Positions 54,259-62,275 of a stretch of DNA of 64,000 nucleotides are shown piece after piece. The notes below the pieces were generated by a model. That model had not been told where the DNA came from and ran no database searches. It worked only from the letters and a program-made list of their open reading frames with translations. Source of the DNA: an uncultured Acidobacteriia bacterium (GTDB lineage: Bacteria > Acidobacteriota > Terriglobia > Bryobacterales > Bryobacteraceae); assembly GCA_903923395.1 (NCBI GenBank), contig CAIXXM010000096.1, forward strand, positions 1 to 64,000, written 5' to 3'. Positions within the stretch are counted from its first letter, which is position 1. The number at the start of each line of letters is the position of its first letter. A program made the position numbers and the translations under genes.

Positions 54259-54310
54259 CAAAACAAAAAGGCCGGCTTACCCGTTTCCGGGAGCCGGCCA
54301 TTTTCTTTTC
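54259..54310. terminator. bidirectional intrinsic terminator
   Basis: GGCCGGCT (54270-54277) pairs with AGCCGGCC (54292-54299). It is flanked by an A-rich tract on the left and TTTTCTTTT on the right, so it can stop both the aldo/keto reductase transcript and the convergent receptor transcript. Confidence 0.88.
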
Positions 54311-54321
54311 GTGCTTACAGT

Positions 54322-57246
54322 TTAGAAGCTGAAGCGGAGCTGCAGGCTGATTCTGCGGTTGCCTGCTGCCGAGTTGCCACCACCGCCGGGTCCGCCGCCG
54401 AAGCCGCCGGCCAAACCAGTGGAGACCATGAAGTTCGGCGAAAGCAGGTTGCCGGTCGGGGTGTTGAGGTTGACGTGGTTGATCGCATTGCGAGCTTCCA
54501 CGCGGACCGTCAGGTTGTACTTCTTGCCGGTGCTGCCACCGCCGCCTGCGCCGCGCATCATGCCGCCCATGCCGCCGCCGAAGCCGCCGCCGCCCATACC
54601 ACCGCCACGACCGCCACCACCACCGCCACGTGCACCACCACCGCCGCCACGGCCACCGGCACCAGGATCGCCGCCCATACCGCCACCGGCCGCATTGGGA
54701 TTGCCTCCGCCATTCTTCTCACCCCAGCCGAAGGTGCGGCTGACCGTGAGGTTCAGGCTGACGTTGCCCGGGCCTTCCAGATAGTCAATCGGAATCAACT
54801 GCGCGCCGTAAGCCGGAGCCAGATCGAAGCTGCCGAACTTGGTCACCTTCAGGTTGGCGGGCAGAGTCGCACTGGTGGCAAGTGCCGGACGGTCATTGAA
54901 GATACCGTCGCCGTTGGAGTCACGGCCAGTAGTCACGTTGATGGGACGTCCGGAGGACATCGTCACAAAGGGTGACAGGGTGATTGCGTAGGGCAGCGCA
55001 ACGGACCCGAAGATACCACCGCGGTTGCGAACGTCGAAGGAAGAACGGCCCCAATCCAGCTTTTCGTTATAAGTGTTGCTGGGGAAGCCGCCGGCATCGT
55101 CCTCCGCCTTACCAAGCGCATAGTAGCCAGAGAGCGAGATCTTCGAATTGACGCGCGCGTTGATGTTGGTGATCAGCTGTTGCTGCTTCAGAACGCCGCT
55201 GTTTTCGTAGAGATAGATATCGCCGATGTTGCCATAGGGGCGAACCACCTGACCCGTGGTCTGGTAGATATCCGGATACGGTGCGTTGATATCGCGCTGC
55301 CGCGATTCATGCACGCCGCGGGAGTTGATGTAGTTCATCGACATCGTCATCTTCAAGGGCAGCTGTTGGTCAAAACCGATGGCAAGCTGTTCCAGGGTGA
55401 GCGGCTTGATGTTCGGGTCGAGCTTGTAGATGGGGTTGTCGACCTTCGCGGCAGCAAGCGCTGCGAGGGAAGGCAGGTTGGTCGGGCTGTAGGTGATCGG
55501 CGAAGTCGCGGTGCCGGTCAGCAGGTAGTTCAGAGTAGACGTCCCGTTGTAGCGGTAGGTGTTGAGGGTCAGGTTATCATCCACGCGGCTGAAGAAGAAG
55601 CCGTAACCAGCGCGGAGAACCGTCTTCGAAGCCTTGTTGCCCTTCGCGAACGGCGCCCACGCGAGGCTCACGCGGGGAGCAACGTCGCCCTTGTAGCTGA
55701 TGTTGGTCTGCGCTTCATAACGTGCACCGAGGCTGACGGTGAGGTTGGGCTTCACGCGCCAGTCGTCCTGCACGAAGCCACCGGCATCGAACTGCTTCAC
55801 ATTGAGAAGCGGCGTGCCTGCGGCGAGAGAGAACTGCGTCGGGGTGTTGGCCTGGTAAGCAGCGATGCTGGCATAGCTGAAGGTGCCGTTGAAATTTGAA
55901 GTGGAGCTCTGATCCTGGCTGGAATCGCGCAACCGCACACCGAACTTCACGGTGTGGGCACCGAGAGTCATCGTTGTCTGGTTGGAAAGTTCGAAGCCGT
56001 GGATGTGAGTGAAGTTCGCCAGCAGCGGCGCACCGCCGAAGGTCGCCACACCGGGGATGGAGATGGTGGGACCACCCACGCCGGAACCGTTCTGATTGCT
56101 GTGCGAATCATTGAACTGGAAGCGGGTTTCGTTCACGGCCTTGGTGCCAAGAATCGCGGTTTCCGTGGCCTGCACCGTGTTGTTGTGGTTGGCCGTGGTC
56201 TCGCCCTGGCTCAGCGTGCTGTAACCGCCGACGCCGGAGTTCTGATTCTTCGATTCCGTCCAGTGATACCGGACCACGAGGGTGTTCGTCGTGTTGATCT
56301 GGTAATCAATGCGCGGGCTGATGGTCATGAAGCGCGAAGGCGTCAGCACACCCGTGCCGAGCTGGGTGGTGAAGTTGGTGGTCGGGTCGAAAGCCTTGAT
56401 GATGGCGTTGTCGTCCACCGCGCGGCGGTTCGCATCGATCGAGAACGAAGAACGCTTGTTGATGGGGCCGCCGAAGTTGAAGCCGTAGAACTCAGAGATG
56501 TAATCCGGCGTGGTGCCCGTGAGGAACGGGTTGCGGCTGTTCAGGAACTTGTCGCCGAAGTTGAAGTTCGCACCGCCGTGGTACTTGTCGGAACCAGGCT
56601 TGGTGAAGATTTCCACGCGACCGAAACCGGGCTGGTCGAATTCGGAGGAGAAGGGGTTCGAGTTGATGCGGATTTCGCGGATCGAACTCTTCGGAGGCAG
56701 CTGGCCACCCGAAAAACCATCAATAAAGAACTGGGCGCCGTTCGGACCGGCAGCCGGACCGGCGAGAGCCTGCAGGTCATTCTGGAGATCATCGGGATCG
56801 TCCGGCAGATTGTCAATATCAGCAGCTTTCAACACAATCGCGCCGACGTTCTGCGAAGGATCGACCGAAACTGCCGTCTGGCTGTTATCGGAAACCGATA
56901 CTTCCTGCGCTTCCGTGGCGATCGCGAGCGAGATATTCAACGTCACGGGGGTGCCGGCGGACACATTCACTTCCTTGGCTGTAAAGGTAATAAAACCTTT
57001 GGAATCAGCCTTCAGTGAATACTTGCCGGGCTGCAGCCCGTTGATGATAAAGTTCCCCGTGCCATCGGTCTTGACCGATTTTGCGGGACCGTTGCCGCTG
57101 ACGATCACCGTCGCGCCCGGGATCACCGCGGCGGACGGATCTGTCACTTGGCCCTTAATGCTACCCACATTTTGGGCGAAGGCGGTCACTGTCAGGCAGA
57201 GTAAGCTTGCCAGGACACACAAATAGTTAGTCAACTTGGAGTTCAT
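54322..57246 (-). CDS. TonB-dependent receptor, Oar-like, with glycine-rich insert
   Basis: The product has 974 residues: signal about 1-24, carboxypeptidase-regulatory-like domain (VGSIKGQVTDPSAAVIPGATV), plug with LPDDPDDLQNDLQAL and FIDGFSGGQLPPKSSIREIRI, then a barrel ending QLRFSF. Two Gly-rich segments interrupt the last strands: about residues 846-905 and 945-962. They are low-complexity and probably surface loops. The receptor is about 200 residues shorter than the other three. An upstream TTTACA and TAGGAA pair about 17 bases apart on the minus strand is a possible promoter; the gap to larB is 190 bp. Confidence 0.92.
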   Translation of the reverse strand: MNSKLTNYLCVLASLLCLTVTAFAQNVGSIKGQVTDPSAAVIPGATVIVSGNGPAKSVKTDGTGNFIINGLQPGKYSLKADSKGFITFTAKEVNVSAGTPVTLNISLAIATEAQEVSVSDNSQTAVSVDPSQNVGAIVLKAADIDNLPDDPDDLQNDLQALAGPAAGPNGAQFFIDGFSGGQLPPKSSIREIRINSNPFSSEFDQPGFGRVEIFTKPGSDKYHGGANFNFGDKFLNSRNPFLTGTTPDYISEFYGFNFGGPINKRSSFSIDANRRAVDDNAIIKAFDPTTNFTTQLGTGVLTPSRFMTISPRIDYQINTTNTLVVRYHWTESKNQNSGVGGYSTLSQGETTANHNNTVQATETAILGTKAVNETRFQFNDSHSNQNGSGVGGPTISIPGVATFGGAPLLANFTHIHGFELSNQTTMTLGAHTVKFGVRLRDSSQDQSSTSNFNGTFSYASIAAYQANTPTQFSLAAGTPLLNVKQFDAGGFVQDDWRVKPNLTVSLGARYEAQTNISYKGDVAPRVSLAWAPFAKGNKASKTVLRAGYGFFFSRVDDNLTLNTYRYNGTSTLNYLLTGTATSPITYSPTNLPSLAALAAAKVDNPIYKLDPNIKPLTLEQLAIGFDQQLPLKMTMSMNYINSRGVHESRQRDINAPYPDIYQTTGQVVRPYGNIGDIYLYENSGVLKQQQLITNINARVNSKISLSGYYALGKAEDDAGGFPSNTYNEKLDWGRSSFDVRNRGGIFGSVALPYAITLSPFVTMSSGRPINVTTGRDSNGDGIFNDRPALATSATLPANLKVTKFGSFDLAPAYGAQLIPIDYLEGPGNVSLNLTVSRTFGWGEKNGGGNPNAAGGGMGGDPGAGGRGGGGGARGGGGGGRGGGMGGGGFGGGMGGMMRGAGGGGSTGKKYNLTVRVEARNAINHVNLNTPTGNLLSPNFMVSTGLAGGFGGGPGGGGNSAAGNRRISLQLRFSF

Positions 57247-57398
57247 ACGATTACTTTTTAGAGTCTGAAAGAAGAGACGAGGTGGAAATTCGATTGTTAC
57301 GCAGTCCGGGCCGCAATTCCTAAAAGTTGTGTGAAGTTCTGTAAATGTTTGTTTTTACAAAATCTTACGAATCCTCAGCCGGACCCGAGTGTGGCATT

Positions 57399-57426
57399 TT
57401 TACCGCACTTTGCAGCTTGATAGAGT
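57399..57426 (+). promoter_or_regulatory. promoter-like sequence for larB
   Basis: TTTACC (57399-57404), a 16-base spacer and TAGAGT (57421-57426) lie 10 bases before the larB ATG. This placement would give a transcript with almost no leader. The sequence is only moderately close to consensus. Confidence 0.4.
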
Positions 57427-57436
57427 GGTAATCGCA

Positions 57437-58183
57437 ATGACCGAAGAACAACTGCGCGGACTGCTCGACGAAGTCAAGAGCGGGACCCTCGATGTCCCGG
57501 CCGCACTGGAGCGCGTCCGCCATCTGCCATTTGAAGATCTGGGTTTCGCCAAAGTGGACCATCACAGGGCGCTCCGCCATGGCATGCCGGAAGTGGTTTT
57601 CGGCCTGGGGAAAGCACCGGAACACGTGGTGGCCATTGCGGGCAAGCTGCTCGAAAAGGCCGACAACGTTCTCATCACCAGAGTCAGCCGTCAGACCGCG
57701 GAACTGGTCACCAATGAACTCCCCGGCGGCGAATACTTCCCTCTTTCCGGTGCGATCCGTTTTTGGCGGAACCGCGTTGTGACCGGGAAGGGCAAGATCG
57801 GGGTGGTTTGCGCCGGCACGAGCGATATCCCCGTGGCTGAAGAAGCGCAGATCACGGCGGAAGTCATGGGTAACGAAGTGTTTTCCATTCACGACGTGGG
57901 CGTTGCGGGAATCCACCGGCTGCTGAACAACTCGCAGAAACTGCTGGAAGCCAGAGTGCTGGTGGTTTGCGCCGGTATGGAAGGTGCTCTGCCCAGTGCT
58001 GTGGGTGGCATGGTGGGCTGCCCCGTGATCGCCGTGCCGACCAGCGTCGGTTATGGTGCCAGCTTCCACGGTTTGGCCGCGCTGCTGGGCATGTTGAACA
58101 GCTGCGCCAGCAATGTGACGGTGGTCAATATCGACAACGGTTTCGGTGCCGCCTACGTGGCCAGCCTGATCAACCGCATCTGA
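57437..58183 (+). CDS. larB: LarB, nickel-pincer cofactor biosynthesis carboxylase
   Basis: LarB carboxylates and hydrolyses nicotinic acid adenine dinucleotide in the first step of the nickel-pincer cofactor route used by lactate racemase-type enzymes. The 248-residue protein starts at ATG 57437. Its N-terminal part ([30 protein letters not shown]) and PurE-like C-terminal domain ([52 protein letters not shown]) match LarB closely. larC and larE are not in the window. The strong minus-strand frame over the same bases is a shadow. Confidence 0.93.
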   Translation: MTEEQLRGLLDEVKSGTLDVPAALERVRHLPFEDLGFAKVDHHRALRHGMPEVVFGLGKAPEHVVAIAGKLLEKADNVLITRVSRQTAELVTNELPGGEYFPLSGAIRFWRNRVVTGKGKIGVVCAGTSDIPVAEEAQITAEVMGNEVFSIHDVGVAGIHRLLNNSQKLLEARVLVVCAGMEGALPSAVGGMVGCPVIAVPTSVGYGASFHGLAALLGMLNSCASNVTVVNIDNGFGAAYVASLINRI

Positions 58184-58212
58184 AGCTTTCCGGCTTGCGA
58201 TAACCTTGCTTT

Positions 58213-60444
58213 GTGAAGTTTTCGCTGCCCCTTATTCTTTTCGCTTCCCTGCTGAGCGCCCAAACTCCTGTGTTCAGAGGTGCGGCCGCAGCCGACGCCG
58301 CGATCAACCAGGCCATTCAGGAAGACCGGTTGCCCGGTGCCGTGCTGCTGGTCGGCCATGAGGGAAAGGTCATCTATAAGAAGGCCTACGGGAACCGGGC
58401 GGTTGCACCGGCCAAAGAAGCGATGGCGCTGAACACCATCTTTGACTGCGCCTCGCTGACGAAGGTCGTTGCCACCACCAGCGGCATGATGAAACTGGTC
58501 GAAACCGGCAAAGTGAACGTGGATGACCCTGTCACCAAGTACCTGCCCGAGTTTCAGGGCGGGAAAAGCACGGTCACGGTGCGCCAGCTGATGACCCACT
58601 TTTCGGGACTCCGTCCAGATCTGGATCTCGAACCGGCGTGGTCAGGCTATGACACAGGCATCCAAAAAGCACTGACGGACAAACCGGCGAATCCCCCGGG
58701 CGCGAAGTTCGTTTACAGCGACATCAATTTCGAACTGCTCGGCGAGATCATCCGCCGTCAGAGCGGCATGCCGGAAAACGAGTATTTAAAGAAGATTCTC
58801 TTTGAACCGCTGGGCATGAAGGACTCCGGCTATCTGCCCGCCGCCGCGCTGCGCAACCGGATCGCGCCCACCGAGCAGCAAAAGGACGGCACGATTCTCC
58901 GCGGCGTGGTTCATGACCCGACCGCGCGCTACATGGGCGGAGTGGCCGGGCATGCGGGCCTGTTTTCCACCGCAGATGACCTGAGCAAGTTCTGCCAGAT
59001 GCTGCTCGACGGCGGCAAAGGCCTGTTCCGGCCGGAAACCATCCGGACGTTCACCTCCAATGCGGCCGCCACCACGCAGCCCATCCAGCGCGGACTCGGC
59101 TGGGACATCAACTCTTCTTTCTCCACCACCAGAGGCGATCTCTTCCCCATCGGCTCCTTCGGACACACCGGCTTTACGGGAACTTCCATCTGGATCGATC
59201 CGGCATCGAAGACTTACGTGATTTTGCTGGCGAATTCCGTTCATCTCCACGGCAGGAAGCCGATCTCTCCGCTACGGGGCAGAATCGCCACCATCGTTGC
59301 GAGCGCTGTGGGCTACGACGCCAAGGTGCAAACCGGCTTGGACGTTCTCGCCGCCAATGGGTTCGCGGAGTTCAAAGGCAAGAAGATCGGCCTGATCACC
59401 AACCAGAGCGGACTCGACCGCGAAGGCCGCCGGAATATCGACCTGATGCGGGATGCGGGCGTGGAAATCGCCGCCATCTTCTCGCCGGAACATGGCTTCG
59501 CGGGCGTGGAAGACCATGAAAATATTGACAATACAGTAGACCCGAAGACCGGCATCCGCGTCTGGAGCCTGTACGGCAAGAACCTCCGCCCCTCCGCGGA
59601 AATGCTGCGCGGTCTGGACGCCATGGTCTTTGATATCCAGGACATCGGCGTTCGCTTCTATACGTTTGAATCCACCATGGCCTACGCGCTGGAGGCTTGT
59701 GCCAAAGCCAAGATCCCCTTCTACGTGCTGGACCGGCCGAATCCCATCACCGGACTTCATGTGGAAGGGCCCATGCTGGATGCGGATAAAGTTTCTTTCG
59801 TCGGTTCATACCCCCTGCCCCTGCGCCACGGCCTGACGATGGGGGAATTAGCCCGCTATTTCAATGGCGAAGAATATTGGAATGCCGACCTGCACATCAT
59901 CCAAATGAAAGGCTGGACCCGCGAAACCTGGTTCGACCAGACTGGCCTGCCCTGGGTCAACCCCTCCCCGAACATTCGCAATCTGACCGAAGCGATTCTC
60001 TACCCCGGCTTGGCACTGCTCGAATTTTCCACTAATTATTCTGTCGGGCGGGGCACAGACAACCCCTTCGAACAGGTTGGCGCTGATTGGATACAGGGCA
60101 AGCAACTGGCGGATTACCTCAATGCAAGGAACATTCCCGGGATTCGTTGTGAGCCAGTCAAATTCACGCCCAGCAGTTCGAATTTCGCAAAGAAGACGGT
60201 TGAAGGAGTACGCTTCACGCTGACGGACCGCGTGCAATTCTCCGCTCTGCGCCTGGGAATCGAGGTGGCCACGGCGCTGGAGAAGCTCTACCCCGGCAAG
60301 ATTTCCTTTGACGCGGGCAAAAAGCTGATTGGAAGCCAGGCTATGATTGAGGCACTCAAGAGCCACGGTGATGCCGCAGCGGCAGCCAAGCTTGGCATGG
60401 AAGCGTTTGAGAAAAGCCGCACGAAGTATCTGCTGTACCAATAA
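58213..60444 (+). CDS. exported serine hydrolase fused to NamZ (DUF1343) exo-N-acetylmuramidase
   Basis: The 743-residue protein has a signal peptide (about 1-16). Residues about 25-365 are a class C beta-lactamase-type serine hydrolase: SLTK (81-84), Tyr about 168 in YSDINF and HTG in FGHTGFTGTS near 316. Residues about 375-743 are a DUF1343/NamZ domain (GLITNQSGLDREGRRNIDLM, IFSPEHGF, MVFDIQDIGVRFYTFESTM, YVLDRPNPI, RHGLTMGELA). In Bacillus subtilis AmiE (a serine hydrolase amidase) and NamZ (exo-muramidase) are separate neighbours in a cell-wall recycling operon; here they are one protein. GATAAC ends 8 bases before the GTG start. Confidence 0.92.
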   Translation: MKFSLPLILFASLLSAQTPVFRGAAAADAAINQAIQEDRLPGAVLLVGHEGKVIYKKAYGNRAVAPAKEAMALNTIFDCASLTKVVATTSGMMKLVETGKVNVDDPVTKYLPEFQGGKSTVTVRQLMTHFSGLRPDLDLEPAWSGYDTGIQKALTDKPANPPGAKFVYSDINFELLGEIIRRQSGMPENEYLKKILFEPLGMKDSGYLPAAALRNRIAPTEQQKDGTILRGVVHDPTARYMGGVAGHAGLFSTADDLSKFCQMLLDGGKGLFRPETIRTFTSNAAATTQPIQRGLGWDINSSFSTTRGDLFPIGSFGHTGFTGTSIWIDPASKTYVILLANSVHLHGRKPISPLRGRIATIVASAVGYDAKVQTGLDVLAANGFAEFKGKKIGLITNQSGLDREGRRNIDLMRDAGVEIAAIFSPEHGFAGVEDHENIDNTVDPKTGIRVWSLYGKNLRPSAEMLRGLDAMVFDIQDIGVRFYTFESTMAYALEACAKAKIPFYVLDRPNPITGLHVEGPMLDADKVSFVGSYPLPLRHGLTMGELARYFNGEEYWNADLHIIQMKGWTRETWFDQTGLPWVNPSPNIRNLTEAILYPGLALLEFSTNYSVGRGTDNPFEQVGADWIQGKQLADYLNARNIPGIRCEPVKFTPSSSNFAKKTVEGVRFTLTDRVQFSALRLGIEVATALEKLYPGKISFDAGKKLIGSQAMIEALKSHGDAAAAAKLGMEAFEKSRTKYLLYQ

Positions 60445-60473
60445 AAAAGGACGGCTGGCGCGCCGTCCTTTCT
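60445..60473. terminator. bidirectional intrinsic terminator
   Basis: AGGACGGC pairs with GCCGTCCT around a TGGCGC loop (60448-60469). The left A-tract reads as a T-run on the minus strand and the right side is TTTCT. It can end the hydrolase transcript and, more strongly, the small AT-hook-like gene on the other strand. Confidence 0.82.
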
Positions 60474-60497
60474 AACTTTGACTTGTACCGGCTGAAC

Positions 60498-60704
60498 TTA
60501 TTCAGCCGCGCTGGCAGTTTTTCCCGTGGCGGTCTTGTTCTTGCTGCCGGCCGGACGGCCCCGCTTCTTCGCTTCCGCCATCCATGACGGTGGACGTCCG
60601 CGACGGCGTCCACGCCCGCTCGCAAGCCGTTCCAGGCTCAGAATCGCCTCTTCCAGTTGGTCCCGCTCCTGGCGGAGGTCGGCCAGGATTTTACTTACGT
60701 CCAT
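60498..60704 (-). CDS. 68-residue AT-hook-like basic protein
   Basis: From ATG 60704, with GGTGAG as ribosome-binding site, the protein has 68 residues; longer upstream frames are not supported. Residues 1-28 form a predicted amphipathic or coiled-coil helix (DVSKILADLRQERDQLEEAI). Two GRP-centred basic segments follow, GRRRGRPPSW and KKRGRPAGSKNK, like eukaryotic AT-hooks that enter the minor groove. The tail is Thr/Ala/Lys-rich. Similar small proteins seem common in Acidobacteriota, from recall. A nucleoid-associated or regulatory role is likely but unproven. Confidence 0.75.
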   Translation of the reverse strand: MDVSKILADLRQERDQLEEAILSLERLASGRGRRRGRPPSWMAEAKKRGRPAGSKNKTATGKTASAAE

Positions 60705-60777
60705 CTTCTCACCTCTGACGGAAGTCTTATTCCGAGTATTATGCCGCCGCCCCACCGCATCGCCGGGAAACCAGTCC

Positions 60778-60793
60778 GTTCTGAAACCAGAAC
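60778..60793. promoter_or_regulatory. 16-bp dyad upstream of the AT-hook-like gene, site 1
   Basis: GTTCTGAAACCAGAAC is a perfect 6-bp inverted repeat with a 4-base centre. It lies about 75 bases upstream of the ATG at 60704. A second 16-bp site with the same ends is at 60865-60880. It looks like an operator for a dimeric regulator. Confidence 0.45.
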
Positions 60794-60864
60794 AGAATCC
60801 AGCGCAACGCAAGGCGTGCACAAATTCTTTTTACCGCGATAGATCTGCGCTGCGCAAGGGCTTT

Positions 60865-60880
60865 GTTCTGTTTCTGGAAC
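60865..60880. promoter_or_regulatory. 16-bp dyad upstream of the AT-hook-like gene, site 2
   Basis: GTTCTGTTTCTGGAAC shares GTTCTG at one end and GAAC at the other with site 1, and is extended by TTT/AAA outside (60862-60883). The centres of the two sites are 87 bp apart. It could also fold as a small hairpin at the 3' end of the amino-acid permease transcript, but no T-run follows. Confidence 0.4.
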
Positions 60881-60916
60881 AAAACCTGTAATTTTCTGTG
60901 AATGGGATTGCCGGAG

Positions 60917-62275
60917 CTACGGCAATGGAATGACGCCGGGCGACGCTTTGGCCTTCTTCTTCCAGTAAAAATAGAAGGGTAATCCCAACAAAATGAACAC
61001 AATTCCAGCCACTGACTCCTTCGGACTGTTCTGGAGAGTGCTCAAATCAAGGATCGTTGCGCCGACAAGAAAAAGAAGGGGCACCACCGGATAGCCCAGG
61101 GTTTTGTAAGCCCGCGGCAAATCCGGACGCTTCTTCCGCAGCACGAAAACGGCCGCTCCGGCCATCCCGTAAAGAATCCAGCTCGCAAATATTACGTACG
61201 TAAAGAGGCTGTCATAGCTCCCGGCCACGAGGACCAGCACAGCGGACCACGCCGTCAGCATAAGAATGGAAACGCCGGGAGTGTGAAACGCCGGGTGCAC
61301 GCGTGCCGCGGAACGGAAGAAAAGTCCATTGCGGGCTGCAGCATACGGAACGCGCGCCCCGGTCAATATCGAACCGTTCAGCGCGGCAAAGATGGAAATC
61401 ATTGCGGCCAGGGAAACAGCGCCAGCGCCGGCAGGTCCCTGGATCCGCTGCATCATTTCCGCCGCAACCAGCTTGTGCGCCCCTACTTCCGCCGGGGTCA
61501 GCACCAGAAAATAGGCCCAGTTCGCGGCCATGTAAATGAGAATTACCAGCAGTGTTCCGCCGATCAATGCCAGGGGCAGATTCCGTTTCGGGTCCTTGAT
61601 TTCAGAGGCCACCATGCCCACGTTGTTCCAGCCGTCATAGGCCCAGAGCGCGCCCACCAGCGCTGCGACGAACCCGGTAAATGCGGGCTGCACCAGCGGC
61701 GCGGCTCCGGCAGCGGCAGGATGCGCATAAAACAATCCGGCGACAATAATCCAGCCGATAAGCACCACTTTCACCACCGTCACCGCAACCTGCACCGCGC
61801 CGCCAATTTTGACGCCGACATAATTCACGCCACCGAGAAAGAGAATCAGCAGCATCGCGAAGACTTGGCCATATTTCACAGGGAACGGGCCCGCCACGAA
61901 CCAGACCTGTTCCAGTTCCGGCCGGAAATGAGCGGTGTATTCGAAGAATGCGGTCGCAAGAGTGGCGATTGACCCGCTCTTGCCAACCAAAAGCTGGGTC
62001 CAACTGTACAGAAAGCCCCAAATCGGACCATAAGCTTCCGTAAGGTAGACATATTCCCCGCCGGCTCCGGGCATGGCTGCGGCCAATTCCGCGTAGGTCA
62101 GCGCGCCGGCCAGGGACAGCGCCCCGCCCACCACCCACACCAGAAACACCATCGGCACTGTGCCGACGTTGTTGATCATGCCCTGTGGCACACGGAAGAT
62201 CCCGCTCCCGATGACTGTTCCCACAACAATTGCCAGAGCGGCCCAGATACCCAAATCACGGCGAAGTTCCGTCAT
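60917..62275 (-). CDS. APC family amino acid permease
   Basis: The 452-residue protein has about 12 membrane helices and APC landmarks: GTVIGSGIFRVP in helix 1, GALTYAELAAAMPGAGGEYVYL, ALWAYDGWNNVGMVASEIKDPKRNLP (helix 6 to loop) and VPYAAARNGLFF. It resembles the LAT/exchanger branch that moves neutral or cationic amino acids. Its ATG overlaps the stop of the upstream symporter gene by 4 bases, so both are translated from one transcript. The substrate is not evident from the sequence. Confidence 0.93.
   Translation of the reverse strand: MTELRRDLGIWAALAIVVGTVIGSGIFRVPQGMINNVGTVPMVFLVWVVGGALSLAGALTYAELAAAMPGAGGEYVYLTEAYGPIWGFLYSWTQLLVGKSGSIATLATAFFEYTAHFRPELEQVWFVAGPFPVKYGQVFAMLLILFLGGVNYVGVKIGGAVQVAVTVVKVVLIGWIIVAGLFYAHPAAAGAAPLVQPAFTGFVAALVGALWAYDGWNNVGMVASEIKDPKRNLPLALIGGTLLVILIYMAANWAYFLVLTPAEVGAHKLVAAEMMQRIQGPAGAGAVSLAAMISIFAALNGSILTGARVPYAAARNGLFFRSAARVHPAFHTPGVSILMLTAWSAVLVLVAGSYDSLFTYVIFASWILYGMAGAAVFVLRKKRPDLPRAYKTLGYPVVPLLFLVGATILDLSTLQNSPKESVAGIVFILLGLPFYFYWKKKAKASPGVIPLP

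Noticed and set aside
54540-54715. Repetitive GCC/ACC-rich tract that might be taken for a CRISPR or satellite array.
   Set aside because: There are no spaced identical repeats; it is the coding sequence of the Gly-rich insert in the receptor, read on the minus strand.
57365-58069. Minus-strand frame of 234 codons over larB, starting with a plausible Met.
   Set aside because: LarB motifs on the plus strand are unambiguous and the minus-strand product has a His/Gln-rich shadow composition.
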